The notes beneath the pieces were generated by a model. It was not told the DNA's origin. It ran no database searches and saw only the letters and a program-made list of their open reading frames with translations. From the NCBI GenBank assembly GCA_004369085.1, contig ML210262.1, positions 30,532 through 94,531 on the forward strand: DNA of 64,000 nt. The letters run 5' to 3'. Below are positions 24,675 to 36,840 of the stretch, piece by piece. Source of the stretch: Coprinopsis marcescibilis (lineage: Eukaryota; Basidiomycota; Agaricomycetes; Agaricales; Psathyrellaceae). The first letter of the stretch is position 1. The number at the start of each line of letters is the position of its first letter. The position numbers were made by a program, and so were the translations under genes.

Positions 24675-24854
24675 TCAAAGTTGCACATGTTCTGATTACA
24701 GCAGCGTAATATATGCATTATTATCCCCCCCCTGTTTACTCGATCGATGTTTAAAACTCCACGGAGGCCGTCCGATTCCAAGGGACTCTGATATACAAGT
24801 GCTGAATATTGTGTAAAGAAAGCAGCAGTCCAAGGAGCATAAGTGTTCTATGCC

Positions 24855-26136
24855 CTACGTCATTGTGGTAGGTAACTTCTCCGTCGTTGAGTCAGCTTCA
24901 GACCTCGGCCGAGCTTGAGCAACCTCGACATCATTGGACATTAATGAGTCTTCCCCTTGAGGTCCATGATTGAAGGCAAGCGAGCGGGAGAATGCTCCGG
25001 CGTCCGCAGACTTCGACGTGGCTGCCAAGGACCTTCCCATCGTTATCCTAAAGATAATTATCTGCGGTGATATAGCCTGAAGTTCCAATAATGAGTCAAA
25101 GTCCCTGCTTCAGCTCTGAAGGCTAAGCTAAAGGTTCACTCACCAGCAAAGCATAATATAAGAGGGAAGTTGCACCAATTGTCGCCATCATAGCATTGCG
25201 GTCTCCGGAAAAGTTGACCATGCTTCTACTACTGAGGGTGACAGCAATTTGTATAATCCCAGCAATTGCAAGCGGGAGCGCCGATTCGACAAGGACGCGA
25301 ACTGCTGTCGTGTACACGCTCAAGCGCTTCGCCGGTAACGACTTGGCAAGATGCCTGTGTGACGCCATAAGTCGGTAACATATAACTAGCGTAATGAGTA
25401 TGTTGGTCACAACGCTCAGGATGTTCCGAGCGCTGTCAACTGAGTTTGATATGGCCGCGTATTCTACTCCCGGTCGCAGGATCAGAACACTGGCAGCGGA
25501 ATATACTCAAGGCTTGAACAAGGTTGTTCGTCAGGGCTCAGTCGCAGCTCAGGTACTATGTTTATTACTCACCAATCGTAGACAAATAGGTAAGTGTCGG
25601 TAAGACGAGAAGCCACATCCAGGCTCCAGCTAGGATTAGATAACACCGGAACAGCTGCGAGTCTCAGAATCAGTTGGAAGAACGCTGGTATTCGAAAGAG
25701 AATTGTACCAGAAGCCCGTCGCCGAGGATAAACAAAATAGTGAGGCAAGTAAAACTGAAGAATTCTCTCCAGTCTCGACTTGTTCCGCGGATGCGAAGAT
25801 AGTCAAGACCATTCGATGCCTGTAGGAGCATGTCAAAGGGCTGCGTAACATCGACGCATGCACCAAGTGTGTAGACCAGGAAGATGAGACAGCCGACAAG
25901 GATGTAGCCTCCCCTCCCCTGCCTTCTTTCTTGAGAACTCTCGAAGTAGGTGATCACCGTGTAGAACGCCATGAAGCATTGGATCCCTAATTAAGCGCTC
26001 ATTCGACGCAGGTAAATCTGACGTTAAAGATGAACGCACCTGCAGTGAAAATGGTAATAACATAATTGGAATAGAAGGTCTTTGCAAGAACGAGGCCGTA
26101 TTCGTAACGCCAATCGTTAGCCGGATTTGACGCCAT
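24855..26136 (-). CDS. Seven-TM membrane protein, paralogue A
   Basis: Member of an Agaricomycete multigene family of about 330 residues with seven hydrophobic segments and a cytosolic Ser/Glu-rich tail. The start at 26136 reads MASNPANDWRYEYGLVLAKT, followed by TM1. Family hallmarks visible: GYILVGCLIFLVYTLGACVD (TM2), WREFF...LFILGDGLLV then YRCYLILAG (TM3), VLVESALPLAIAGIIQ (TM6), and AISPQIIIFRITMGRSL closing TM7. Five or six short introns split the gene at the same places as paralogues B, D and E. The function of the family is unknown; seven TMs suggest a receptor or transporter, but no GPCR signature is seen. TTTAAAA-type TATA element 78 nt upstream. Confidence 0.85.
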
Positions 26137-26900
26137 TACTCGAGAATGTGGTTTGAAAGAGATGAACTTGAATGGGGGGATTCTTGTTGCAGATGTCAGA
26201 TTGTGATATCCTCTTTAAAAGGGGCCACAGAGCTAACATATGCATAGCTTATTCACCTAGCATCAGCGCCCAGCGTCATTCTTTGCTGAACAATAGTGTT
26301 ATGTTGCGCAAGGGCAGATGACCCGGAGGTCGCCGCGATGGGCGCACTCGGAACTGTATTCATTGGTACATGCAAGGCCCAATGACACAATGTTTTGTCG
26401 ATGATGATAGATAAAAGGTACCATTCTCAAGGAACACCCCCTTTGAGGAACTGAACCATTCCTAAAACGCAACGGATCTACTTAGGATCCTCAGTATATC
26501 AGCGCTGTGCACGGATCCGCTGTCGTGAGCCCTGTTTCAAGAATGTGATTGGCGGAAAGTAGCTCAGCCATATATTCAGTCTGATATTTTTATACAATAC
26601 TGGGAAACGGAAAATTTGAACTGTCTAGGAGGAGCGAAAGTTGTCCCTCTCATGGGTACCGGGATTGCCGAAGAAATCGGAATCAGGGAAAGCACGAATA
26701 ATAGAAACACCACCCCGGCGCCACCTCAGCCTAAAGAAACAGGGAGAACTTGGAGTAGCTGTCAAACCAGGCTAAGAAGGGTCGGCAGCAGCTTGAGTAA
26801 AGTCTAAAAGAGAAAATAAATCTTTTAACAATCGATTGAATACGCACCAAGCTATGCACTCTACAACAACGCTGTATCTAGAGTACTAGACTACAGATAA
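26137..26900. other. Spacer between two seven-TM genes; promoter of paralogue A
   Basis: Contains TTTAAA at 26214-26219 upstream of paralogue A. The remainder, 3' of paralogue B, shows no gene. Confidence 0.45.
26214..26219 (-). promoter_or_regulatory. TTTAAA TATA-like element of seven-TM paralogue A
   Basis: Sits 78 nt upstream of the start codon. The plus-strand paralogue D has TTTAAAA 69 nt before its start, and the decayed copy C has TTTAAA at a similar distance, so the element is shared by the family. Confidence 0.45.
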
Positions 26901-28153
26901 TCAAGGTATAGCGGTGCCTTCGTGACCGTTCAAAAAGCTGCCAGGGACGTGCGACTCTTCCAACTCTGACTCTGATTCGTGGTTAAACGCCAGCGGACGG
27001 GATATCACGACTGCATCGGTCGAATTCAATGTCCTTGTCCAAGATCGTCCAATCGTGACCCTAAATATAATTATTTGTGGGGATATGGCCTGTAGGGTGA
27101 TTTGACCGGAGTCTTTGTTAGTTGCGCTGGGAAAGTGTGTGACTCGGAGAGTTTAATACCAGCAAGGCGTAGTATACAAGCGAGGTAGCTCCCAGTGCTG
27201 CGACAGCCGCATTACGGTCCCCTTTATATTCGGCCCAGGGTGTACTGGCGAGAATGACAGCTCCCTGTACAACTCCCGCAACGGATAAGGGCAGCGCAGA
27301 CTCAATTAGAATGCGTACCGCAGTTGGGTATATGGCCAAGTGTTTGGCAGGTAGGGATTTTGCCAATTGTCTGTGTGTAGCCATTATTCGGGAAGCGATG
27401 ATCGAGGTGAGAAGGACATTCGTTGCAACGTTAAGAAAACAACGGGCGCTTTCGACAGAGTTGGGTACTGGCTCCCGCTCGACTCGGGGCTTCGCGAGCA
27501 ATACGGTGCGAAATATACTCAAGGCTTGAGAGCACCTTGTGTCAGTCGATGTTTTCGCCTTTTGCGATCATTCGTCACACACTCACCAATAGTCGCAAAA
27601 TAAGTGAGAACCGGAAGAAGAGCGAGCCATATCCAGCGTCCATAAAGCATTAGGATACAGCGATACACCTGTAAAAGTAACAGCACACATCAGTAAACGT
27701 GTAACTGTCGGTCGTAAACATTCCACAAACCAGAAGTCCGTCTCCTAGTGTGAACACGACAGAAAGGGCGGCGGTACTAAGTATTTCTCTCCAGTCCGTA
27801 TGGGCAGTCATACGAGAGGTGTACTCGGCGCCGTTAGAGGTCTCAAGGAGGATATCAAAGGGGATAGACATATCCAGGGACGCCATGAGCGCGTAGAAAA
27901 TGAATATCAAGCATCCAGTGACCATGTATCTCGCCCTTCCTTCTCTCGCGTGTAACGGGGTCTCGAGGAAAACGACCAAGCTATGCAAGGTCATGAAGAA
28001 AAGGATCCCTTGGGTATTCCTCAGCCCGAATCAGATTGGGTAAATGGTAGTGTACATACCTACGCTGAAAATGGTAACGATGTAGTTGGCAAAAATTGAC
28101 TTTGCAAGCACCAGACCATATTCATGGCTGTCATTGGTGACGGCTGGAGACAT
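26901..28153 (-). CDS. Seven-TM membrane protein, paralogue B
   Basis: Start at 28153 (MSPAVTNDSHEYGLVLAKS). Joined exons repeat the architecture of paralogue A: TM1 IFANYIVTIFSVG, TM2 MVTGCLIFIFYALMASLD, the charged loop with FDILLETSNGAEY, TM3 VVFTLGDGLLV, the conserved helix ILIESALPLSVAGVVQG, and the TM7 exit AISPQIIIFRVTIGRSW. The tail is acidic (ESESELEESHVPG) and ends ...EGTAIP at 26901. The GDGLLV-YR pair and ESALP motif are the most conserved points across A, B, D and E. It sits directly upstream of A in the same orientation, as expected from tandem duplication. Biochemical role unknown. Confidence 0.85.
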
Positions 28154-28800
28154 AACTAGCGAATTCTTTGCTGCTTGTGTCTCGTATGGTCGGGGAATGA
28201 AGGTTGGATCGTTTCTGGTACATGTCCTTGGTGCTTAAGACTCAAGAGAATGCATGCCTCATGCGAAGGCCTTTGGTCTACTCTGTTTAGTGGATCGCGG
28301 AGCCTCGTTCATCATACTTCCATTATATTGATATTGTGCAGTACGCAAGATCTGGTAGTAGTAAATGGAACAGAGTAATTAGAAGAACAACTTAGTTTCC
28401 ACCAAGGCTCCACTCACCAAATAGCGGCCATGTATATCGTTCTCAGTGGTTCATGAGCGTTGATAACAGGGACTCCAATGCATCTTGCACCGATATTTGG
28501 CGATGCTGGTGTGGTGGAAAGGACGGAGTTGAGATAGACCGTGGAGCGGGCAGTCGCGGGCAATCAAACGAACCGTTCGCGAGGAAAGTGAAACAACCCA
28601 AGTGATCCGAGTCCGGCAAGTCGGAGACCTATGTGTCTGACTCTTAGATAAATCGATAATACCCTTTGCGGCTCTCAAATGAGCTGGTCCCCCTCCAAAT
28701 TGTGCCAAGAACACACCTTGCTTCGAAAGCTGCGAAGGCAGTACTTATACATTTGATCAGGATATGCGGAGCCACGGGCAGTCTCGTTTGAGGTGTTTGG
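28154..28800. other. Spacer between seven-TM copies
   Basis: Short frames only. It holds the promoter of paralogue B and the degraded 3' flank of copy C. A minus-strand frame at 28451-28714 has no family match. Confidence 0.4.
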
Positions 28801-29270
28801 ATCATCTACTGACAACAGGAAGTACACATACCATAGGACGGATATGAAGCAGGCTTAACCCTTCCAGTTGTGACCTTGAAGATGTCCATCTGCGGAGAGA
28901 TGGCCCAGAAAAATGGATTTTAACTTAACCTCCGCTCAGGTATACTCACCAAGAACGCGCAGCTTATGAACCCGATGCCTCCAATAGAATGGGATCGAAA
29001 CATCCGTACATGCGCCAAGGGTGCATATCACGTAAATCAGAAAGCCAATGGCAATTTACGGGGCTCGACCCTTCCTAGCTTATGCCGGCATTTCGAAGAA
29101 GATCGCAACACAATGGAAGGCCATGAAGCAGAGATACAAATCGTGGAAGCACATACCGGCAGTGAAGATAGTGACGTTTGAATAGATGGTCTTCGCGAGA
29201 CCATCCCCAGCTTGTTACGGTACTCAGGATTAGAGAATCAAGTCCTAGTAGGGAACTAAAAGGTTCAAGG
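28801..29270 (-). pseudogene. Decayed seven-TM copy C
   Basis: The N-terminal part is recognisable (SNPEYRNKLGM, then LAKTIYSNVTIFTA after a one-base slip, MAFHCVAIFFE, LGACTDVSIPF) but contains in-frame stops after EMPA and again at the start of TM2, and no start codon survives. The core from TM3 to TM6 is missing. The sequence jumps within about 30 bases to the TM7 exit AISPQMDIFKVTTGR. This is a clear internal deletion plus point decay of a family member orientated like A and B. The TTTAAA element remains upstream at 29320-29325. Confidence 0.8.
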
Positions 29271-29846
29271 AAATGGAAGCATAGTAGTATCCGAGTTCTC
29301 AGACGTCGAATACCTCTCCTTTAAACATCACCCCTAGTTAGATACGGAAAACCATGTAGATAATCATTTACCACATGCTGTGTTCTTTACACTCTAATGG
29401 GAGGACGCGAAGATGCAAGTCCATAATCAGGCCGCAAAGTCACACAAATGGACAACTTGTACAAGATAGTTGGTGAGCGGTTGAGCTGAGCCAGGAAATT
29501 TAAACAGCCCAGGAATCGAGTGCAGATGTGACTGGAATGTTATAATTTAAGTTGTGGTCATGGGGGTTCGAAACAGAGACAAAAACCCCCGGGTGTCGAA
29601 AGAATGCGTCTTATTACATGGAGCATCGTGGCGTATATGTTACCTGTAAAGCTACAACATGACCTTAATATGTATGATATGTACTGGATCTCAAAATCCA
29701 TGATAAGAATAATAAATGCGGGAACGGAAGGATGATGGCAGACAGTGAGCGATGCAACAAACGAAAAGGAAAAGCGAGAGAACACACAAAGCACAAAGCG
29801 GAGAACGGCAAAGCATTTGAAAAGAGTCCACTTCGTCCAACAGTCC
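29271..29846. other. 3' flank of the MAU2 gene and 5' flank of seven-TM copy C
   Basis: TTTAAA at 29320-29325 is the remaining promoter-like element of the decayed seven-TM copy. Otherwise no gene or RNA was recognised. Confidence 0.45.
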
Positions 29847-32521
29847 TTAACCCCTAAGCCTTGCAACTGAAAAATGGAAGGCCGGCAACGAGTTTTGAAT
29901 GTCAATACCCCCTGCAGCGGTACTAGTAGCAGCCCCCGCCTTGACTGGCGGTGGAGCAAACATCGATGCTCTCTGCGAAATCTTCGTCACAGCGGCATGG
30001 AGTTTTGCAATCAGAATCTCCAAGTTCCTCGCACCATCCTCGTCACCAACACGCTTCTTTAATTCTAAATGTAACCCTCATCACGTCAGTCAAAAGGCCC
30101 GTTTCAGCTCAATTCGAGAACATACCGAGCATCCTTTGCGCCAACCACAGCCGCAAAGGAGCATTACCCACTCCGTCGCCGGCCCTCTTCAGCTTCTTTT
30201 GCTCTTGAGGATTGGTGTTTGCGGAAAGATCCTTCTTGGTAGGCTGCGCCCCAAGCCCAGCAGCCAGCTGTTCAGCGGTAACGAGCATCTGTCCTGCGTG
30301 TTCCATCGACGTGCTCAGGTACTGCGCCGCAATCAACGAAAGAATCAACGCTCGTAAATGGTTATCGCCTCCCGAAGTCGCAATTTTCAGGCCCTCTCTG
30401 AGGTACATCCTGGACACAGAAAGTCAGAAAAGAGGCATACAGAGTCGAAAAGCGAATATACGAACTTCGCGTTGAGGAACTCTGCACTCAAGCACGCCCG
30501 CAGGACACACGCAATAGAGCTCAGGGCGCCTCCCAGCCCATCACAGACCGCCAAAACCTCGCCAGCAATCCCACTGAGATCGTTCTCCTCGACTTTAAAT
30601 GGGCTATTAGCATACTCCTCTTCAGTAAGAGCAGGATATTCGGCGATTCTCTCTTTGAGAATACCAATCCGCATCCAAAGCTCTCCCGCCCTGGAGGCAG
30701 CATGAATCCATTGGTCCTCCATGCCATCGTCGTCGCGGACAGTACTTTTCCCCGACCTCTCCTCTCGACCTCTCGAAAGGTATGCGGCCACCTGGTAACA
30801 TTGCAGTGCACGTTCTGCATGCCCCAACGCATGGCTCAGCTGTGCTTGTAGAAGAGTGATACGAGCAGCGTAGTAGTTGTAGAGATCTTCGTTTCGTGCG
30901 TAGGCAATGAGTTCTGCCAGGGTCTACTCAAATTAGCAATAGCCTGTTTGAACATGGAGGATGGATAAGAACCTTTTCTGCTTCGCCAAATTCGCTCCGC
31001 ATCACGCACACCTACAACCCAGAATCAGCAAGCAGTATATAAACCGGTAGAAAAGCAAAGCAAAAAACGTACCCCGATAATCTCACACAACAAGTCTGCC
31101 TTGATCTTCTTAAACCGAGTTAACTGCTCTAGAACGTATTCTTCGGAGATCCATGGGGGGACTGGTTTCGATCAGTTTCTAGGGAGAACGAAAAAGGAGT
31201 GACAAACACTCACACGCCAATTCTCTTTTGAGTTCCCGTTCAACAAACAATAGACCTTCAGCAGCAAACACCTTGCGCTTCGGCTTACGCCCAACGGGAT
31301 CCCGCTTCGCGACACTCGAAATAAGAAAAGCGAGGGCGAATATCACTCGAGGATGTGTCGTTTGGACGTACAAAGCCTGTGACCCGGGGAATGGGATCTA
31401 TGTGATGCAAAATGTCAGCAAAAATTTGCATTAAACAGGAGCTCGGCGTACCTGAAAGACCCCGTGAGGTTTGATTAAATCCAGATAACTTCCATCCAAC
31501 ATTTCATGCAGAACTTTAGTTCTTGCGTCCGTGGAAAGGACGTCCCCAATATGCGAATAGTATACAGCCCCGAGGATGAGGACATAAACCATGAACGCGG
31601 TCCCACTGCTTTCCCGGTTAACCTGAGCGAACTCCTTCGCCCTTTCCGAGAGAACGGTGGGGTCTTGTGACGGAAACTCGAGCAATTGCTCTGCGTAGTC
31701 CAGTGCCTCGCGCACCTGCTCAAAGGCCCCCATTTGTACCAGTGTTCGAAGACGTAGTATCGAAGCAAGCTTCACAATTTCCAGATGTCCGTGCATCGTC
31801 CCAGCTTCGTGTAGCTGCTGAATCGCACCGAGAGACTTGACTGTGGGTACAAGGGCTCCATTTCCGTCTGGTGTGCAGAGGCTTCCGATGTACCCGAGGT
31901 GACTGGTGTATATTAGATGTGGTGGGTCCTGAGGGCTGAGAGTCTGGCCCAGAAGTCGACGAAGGGTGTTTTGTGAGAATTTGAAGTTGTTCTGGTGTTG
32001 TGAGATTCGTGCTGACAGTAGTGTTAGATGAACTCTATAGGGTCGCAGTGATGGGTGCTACAAAAATGATTTTCAGTCTTAGTACACTGTAACGTCAATC
32101 CAAATGAAAGCGCACATTTTGAGCAAGTAATAGCTGAATAGAAGTTAGACCCATGTCTTCCAACGCGTGCAATGTGAAAACTTACTGCCTTCGTCGCCGC
32201 CTTTTCCGCTTGATGTTCCATAGCCTCAATGCTCAGCCCGGTTCTGAACGCCAGCTCAGCCAGGCCAGTCCAAGCCTTACACTCTACATCCGGGTCCAAG
32301 TTCGGGAACAAAAGACACCTCTGAAGGGCCAAAATTGAGAGGTACACCGATCTCGCGTAATTTCTGTGCGTTGGCGGATGGAGAAGAAGGTTTGGCAGTG
32401 AAAGCAGGAGAACAGGGAGAGGTAAAGGCTCCGAGAGTAGTGTGCATCCAGACTCTGGTAGACATGATGAGAGCCGCTGTCGTTTGGTCGGGCGGTCGAC
32501 GTCGATGTCCATCGCGTCCAT
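29847..32521 (-). CDS. MAU2: Cohesin loading factor MAU2/SCC4
   Basis: With SCC2/NIPBL this TPR protein loads cohesin onto chromatin. The start at 32521 (MDAMDIDVDRPTKRQR) carries a nuclear-type basic patch. Exons continue as a solenoid of helices: NYARSVYLSILALQRCLLFP, CKAWTGLAELAFRTGLSIE, KFSQNTLRRLLGQTLSP, EIVKLASILRLRTLVQMG, YNYYAARITLLQAQLSHALG, and MYLREGLKIATSGGDNHLRA with ILSLIAAQYLSTS, the typical C-terminal MAU2 block. The last exon ends ...FSVARLRG at 29847. About ten introns. It is a single-copy housekeeping gene lying between the seven-TM and helical-bundle arrays, which makes it a useful synteny anchor. Confidence 0.88.
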
Positions 32522-32851
32522 GGTCAAGATGTGCCTGCCAAGGGTCTGTGCGTTATTGTGTCAAATCAATGTGGCGACGCGAGCGTGACCTGCACGTGAC
32601 TGAGGTCCGCGTACTCTCGCCCCTATCCTATAGTAGAAATTGACCGGGCTCCAATGTGATTGCAACTCTATGTGATTGTCCCTGTTATCTAAAGTAGTAC
32701 TATGTAGCATAGCCCGGCATAAGATAGTGTATATCCGTCATATTGATCATAAAGTCATAAAGCGGCGTGATATGCTATAGCTAATAGGAATATTAGATGT
32801 CGTTAATGGTAATTTGATTTTGCGGTAATAAATACTTTGTAAATACTGGTC
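32522..32851. other. AT-rich gap between MAU2 start and HB1 end
   Basis: Promoter of MAU2 on one side and 3' UTR of HB1 on the other. Notably AT-rich from 32700 to 32850. No gene. Confidence 0.4.
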
Positions 32852-34030
32852 TTAGGGTTGCTCCGCTAATGCGAGTTCACCTGTGGATAGGTAAGAGGTG
32901 ACCCATAGTAGTCTACGAATGGTCATCAGACATCGCGTCACATGAAATCGAAACACAGCATGAACTTACTGGTTGTGTTATGGGTGTCGAAACTGTTATG
33001 CCCACTGATTACCTCATTGTGGACCTTGAATGCGTCCCGAATGTTTAAGTTCCCTCCAACATTCCCGAAAGTCGGGTTAATTGTTGGCGTCACAGTATTG
33101 GAGAGCTGGGTCCTCGGGGCAATAACAGTGATAGGCTGCGCCTGGAATTTGACGACCTGCGCCAGGAAGTGCTTGGACAGTTTGGTGAGATCAACACTTC
33201 CAGGGTTTTGAATCATCTGTTGAGCAGGGTTTTCCTCTTGTGTCTCATCAGTGGTGACTTCTGACTCTCCCTTCATGTCGACATTGTTGAGACCAACATA
33301 AAGGTCCATTGTCATGAACAGCTGAGAAGTAAACACCCGTCCCAGTAAGAGCCATTACTCAACGAACGGAACTCCGACTCACAAGCAAGTTCGTCTTGTT
33401 GAGGAAGAGCCTCTCTTTCAGCCCTGAAATCCTCTCCTGATCAACTAGTGCGAAGAAAAATCTCATAAACCGCCCCCTCGCCATCAGCTTCTTGACAAAC
33501 GTTTGTGTGTCGTCTACAGTGCTGGGAAAGATTACGGACTCTATGAGCAATTGCATTAGAGTATCTCTAAAAGATCTTACCGCTCGAAGCTCTCCAACTT
33601 GGTCTTAAATTCCAAAGGGATCGTCCTCCCCGCATATTTCGTCCGAATCACAAGACTCGCAACCGTGATGGTCAAATCCTTGCAATCCTCCAGAAGCTCC
33701 GCGAACGACTCTTTATTATCCTGCATAGCCTGTTATTTCAGGTTAAGTTAGTATTCAATAATACACAATACCACCCAGATATTCATCTAAGATTAAGGGA
33801 AAGGAACGAACTCCAATATTCTGGGCAATCCAACCTGCGACTTCAAGAGAAAGCTTAAGCCCTGGCACATCAGTGAACCCTGCCACCTCCTTTGCTAATG
33901 CATGAATCGCGCCCAATGCCTGCTCGGCAATATCTTTCTTGCTTTCCTTGTAAGGAACGATAACATCATCCCCAGGCCTGCCTTGGGAATCAGCAATCAT
34001 CGGTTTCTCTGTAGACCGTCGAGAGGACAT
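32852..34030 (-). CDS. Helical-bundle protein HB1 with C-terminal polar motif (MLKL/HeLo-like, inferred)
   Basis: Start at 34030 (MSSRRSTEKPMIADSQGR), 35 nt downstream of a TATATATA. Exons encode an all-helical N-terminal region: ALGAIHALAKEVAGF, VPGLKLSLEVAGWIAQNIG, DNKESFAELLEDCKDLTIT, KKLMARGRFMRFFFALVDQE, then FMTMDLYVGLN, shared with HB2, HB3 and HB5. After a linker (IDLTKLSKHFLAQVVKFQ-like) comes a polar C-terminal segment: GNVGGNLNIRDAFKVHNEVI followed by SGHNSFDTHNTT. A phase-1 intron follows and the last exon adds SELALAEQP. The helical part resembles fungal MLKL/HeLo-type domains that disrupt membranes when oligomerised; this is inference from pattern, not a database hit. HB2 lies upstream on the same strand. 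Confidence 0.7.
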
Positions 34031-34064
34031 GGTCGGTTGATTTCGTGGCGAAGAATAAAGTTGG

Positions 34065-34072
34065 TATATATA
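34065..34072 (-). promoter_or_regulatory. TATA box of HB1
   Basis: TATATATA lies 35 nt before the HB1 start codon, leaving almost no 5' UTR. A purine-rich tract (34110-34170) follows upstream. Confidence 0.4.
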
Positions 34073-34928
34073 GATGGACGTAGAGAGCGATAGTGTGAAT
34101 GTGAATGTGAAGAGAGGAAGGTCAGGAAGAGAAGAAGAAGAAAGGAGAAGGAGAAAGAACAAGAAACAGTCGTCCTCGAGGAACAGGGATGAAAGACGAA
34201 TGTCTGAGTGGCAAGACACACGGGAACGATCACCTCTTTGTATGTCCATCCTCATTGGTTACATCCCCAATCCATGAGGCGCAGCACAGTGGTAACAGGC
34301 TACCCGACGCCTGCCGAGGTGCGCATTCGTTTTGCGAAGATGAAACAAAAGGCCAAAAAAACATTCGTAAGGCTGTCCACCTTATCGCAACAAAGGGGAG
34401 GGATATGCGTACATCCTCTTTGTGGTTCGTTGGTGAAAGGAATGTAAACAGCAAATACTCATTCCGAATGAATCAAAGTGAAGCCAGACTGTCAAGTCAA
34501 GAATGTACACACGCACACACCTGAAACTTTCATTTTCTCGGACTTGTCCTTTGTTTTGCCAGGCGCCTCGAGGAAAACTGCCAGTGACTAGGAACAATTT
34601 GAAAAATCGCCTCCTGAGCGCTGAGCCCTGGGGTTATGAAACGCGGTGAGCGGCGGTGTGTCTGCCACGCCCGATACTCCGGAATACAGACTTTCCAAAG
34701 GCCACAAGCTGGCACAAGGTCCGTTCTGCGCAGGATGCGTGATTGTCGCTGTGAATTTGTGTGACTGAGTGAATGCGACCAACACGGGCGTCGTTGGGCG
34801 CACAAATAAGCGGTCTAATTCTGTCTACGTAATGTATCAGCTTTAAGTTTTAGTGGGTTAACCCCGTTACGCCGGAAAATGATAACACTAGAAATTGAAC
34901 GACGGGCTAGAGCGATCAAACGCCACTC
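34073..34928. other. HB1-HB2 spacer
   Basis: Starts with a GA-rich purine tract and holds no supported gene. Minus-strand frames at 34382-34805 are short and featureless. Confidence 0.4.
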
Positions 34929-36006
34929 CTACGAATTGTTTTGTTTCTGGAACGGGTTCCATGACATACGTCTAGAGTTCCTTGCTTGATTATAACCTGA
35001 CAAACTGATCAACACCAAATCGCGCTCTGAAGGTATGTGTACACACTGGTAATGTTGATAGTCCCATAATTGTTACCCCCATTGTTCACTTCGCTTTGAC
35101 TCCAGAACGAGTTTATAATCTGTACATTTCCCCCATTCGCGAAATTGGGTTGGTTCGTGATTTGCGGGGAAGCGATTCTAATCTCTTTGTCCATCTGTTC
35201 AATGCGCCGACTTATGAGATACTTGGCGAGGTCGGGAGCCTTATCAGGATCGAGTTTGTGTGTTTTGGACCCATCGTTCGGCCCCAGATACAGATCCATG
35301 GTTACGAAAATCTATGTATGAGGTCAATTAGGATTGAAACCTATGCACGACCCGGAGGCGACACGCACCAAGAGATTGGTCTTACTCTCGTGTAATTCTA
35401 CCCTGAGCTCCTCTATCCGGAATTTATCGTCCATTGCAAATATAAATCGTAGAAACCCATTGCGGGCGAGCAATTTTTCCACCAGTCGCCGGGTGTTTTC
35501 CACAATCCTGGTGGGGAATCGTCAGTTTCTCGACCACAAGAGCCCCCATTGCCAATGGGATCAATTGGCTCACCCTCCAAATATATGCAACTGCTGCCCA
35601 AACTCGGCAGGAATAGGCTTTCCAGCCTCCCTTGTCCTCTTTACGAGGCCGGCGACGATGACAGCGACCGAAAGGCAGTCGCGCAGCAGATGGGAAAACG
35701 ACGTCTTGTTCTCTTTCATCCTCTTAACACCTAATGTCAGTTTTACTTTCGATTGAGAACGAGGACAAACCAGCTCAAACTCACCCCAATGTTCTCCACA
35801 ATCCACACCGCGCCTCCCAGCGCCATTTCCAGCCCAGGAACTTCAGCCCCAGCGGATGCATCTTTCAATACCGACAGCACAGCCAGCATTGTGCTCTCTG
35901 CTATCTTTGCCCCGCTGTGAACAGGGGATTCCGTCGAGCGGCGGTCCCGCTTAGCGTCTTCCTGACTTGGGCGTGACACCTGGTCAATAGAAACTCTACC
36001 ATTCAT
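34929..36006 (-). CDS. Helical-bundle protein HB2 with C-terminal polar motif
   Basis: Start at 36006 (MNGRVSIDQVSRPSQEDAKR). Helical core as in HB1: LAVLSVLKDASAGAEVPGL, LGGAVWIVENIG, then after splicing RMKENKTSFSHLLRDCLSV, GGIVENTRRLVEKLLARNG with FLRFIFAMDDKFRIEEL, and FVTMDLYLGPN. The linker helix DLAKYLISRRIEQMDKEI precedes the motif GGNVQIINSFWSQSEVNNG followed by GNNYGTINIT. A 50-nt phase-1 intron (34997-35046) joins a final exon SYNQARNSRRMSWNPFQKQN, ending at 34929. Without that splice the frame stops at 35009. The phase and position of this intron match HB1, HB3 and HB5, which supports the longer model. Confidence 0.65.
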
Positions 36007-36840
36007 TCAGATGAGCCTGGAAGAAACGAGTAAGGATAGAGTTAAGAAGAAGTGTCAATAATAAAGTCGCGGCAAAGGCTGCGCCCACGAACCTTCGGCC
36101 AATCAGCCAACCCCCTTGTTCGGACGCTGTGGTTGCTGTTCTTATGGGCACTCGCTGCTGTGGTCACTGCTGTGCATCTGTGGGTGTTTCATGATCCGGT
36201 GAATATGGACTTCAACTCTTCTGGGCGCTTAATTGGGGTGAAACGAAGCTCGAATTTTACGGCGATGAGAGAAACCAGGAACTGCGCACTGGACAGCAGT
36301 GATCCAGGCTGCCAAGTCAAAGAAAATGTCAGCAACTTCCATTTTCAGTTGAATCGCCGACCAAAATCCATCAGACTGACGTCACGACGGTCACGTAAAT
36401 ATAATTTCTAACGTCCTCCTTGCTCGTACCATCACCAAACCCTCACCAGCGGATAATCTACGGGCGTATCTCTATGAACACCTGGAGGCATGCAGACCTG
36501 TACCCACCTCCCTGAGCATTGTAACATGATGCAGCGCAGGGACATAAACAACGCCACAAAATTAGAAAGCCTGGGTCATCATTTTTAGGCATGGCTCCTG
36601 GTCTTGTGCCCTAATTTCGCTTCCGGCATCAGAAATCACGATAAATCCACTGCGGCTGCTATGAGCGCTGCACTGGTGGCTCCACCATGCACTAACAGCC
36701 TGCTGCATTGAGGCAGAAACGAGGCCACTGAACGCGTAGATTATTCAATCCGGGACACTCCGAATTTATATGAATGGGTTGGTCAAAAAGGACCTCAGTT
36801 TCCCTTTCCCCTCGCCTTTCGTATCCCACAGCTGCGCCAG
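36007..36840. other. Divergent spacer between HB2 and bestrophin
   Basis: Holds a perfect CRE palindrome (36377-36384). A plus-strand frame at 36052-36411 encodes one hydrophobic helix, but it starts only 45 nt from the HB2 start and is not called as a gene. Confidence 0.45.
36377..36384. promoter_or_regulatory. CRE palindrome TGACGTCA
   Basis: Exact 8-bp bZIP (CREB/ATF) palindrome between two divergent genes, about 370 nt from the HB2 start and 457 nt from the bestrophin start. It could serve either promoter. Confidence 0.4.

Noticed and set aside
36052..36411. 119-codon frame with one hydrophobic helix
   Set aside because: Starts 45 nt from the HB2 start on the other strand, no recognisable family, inside a promoter region.
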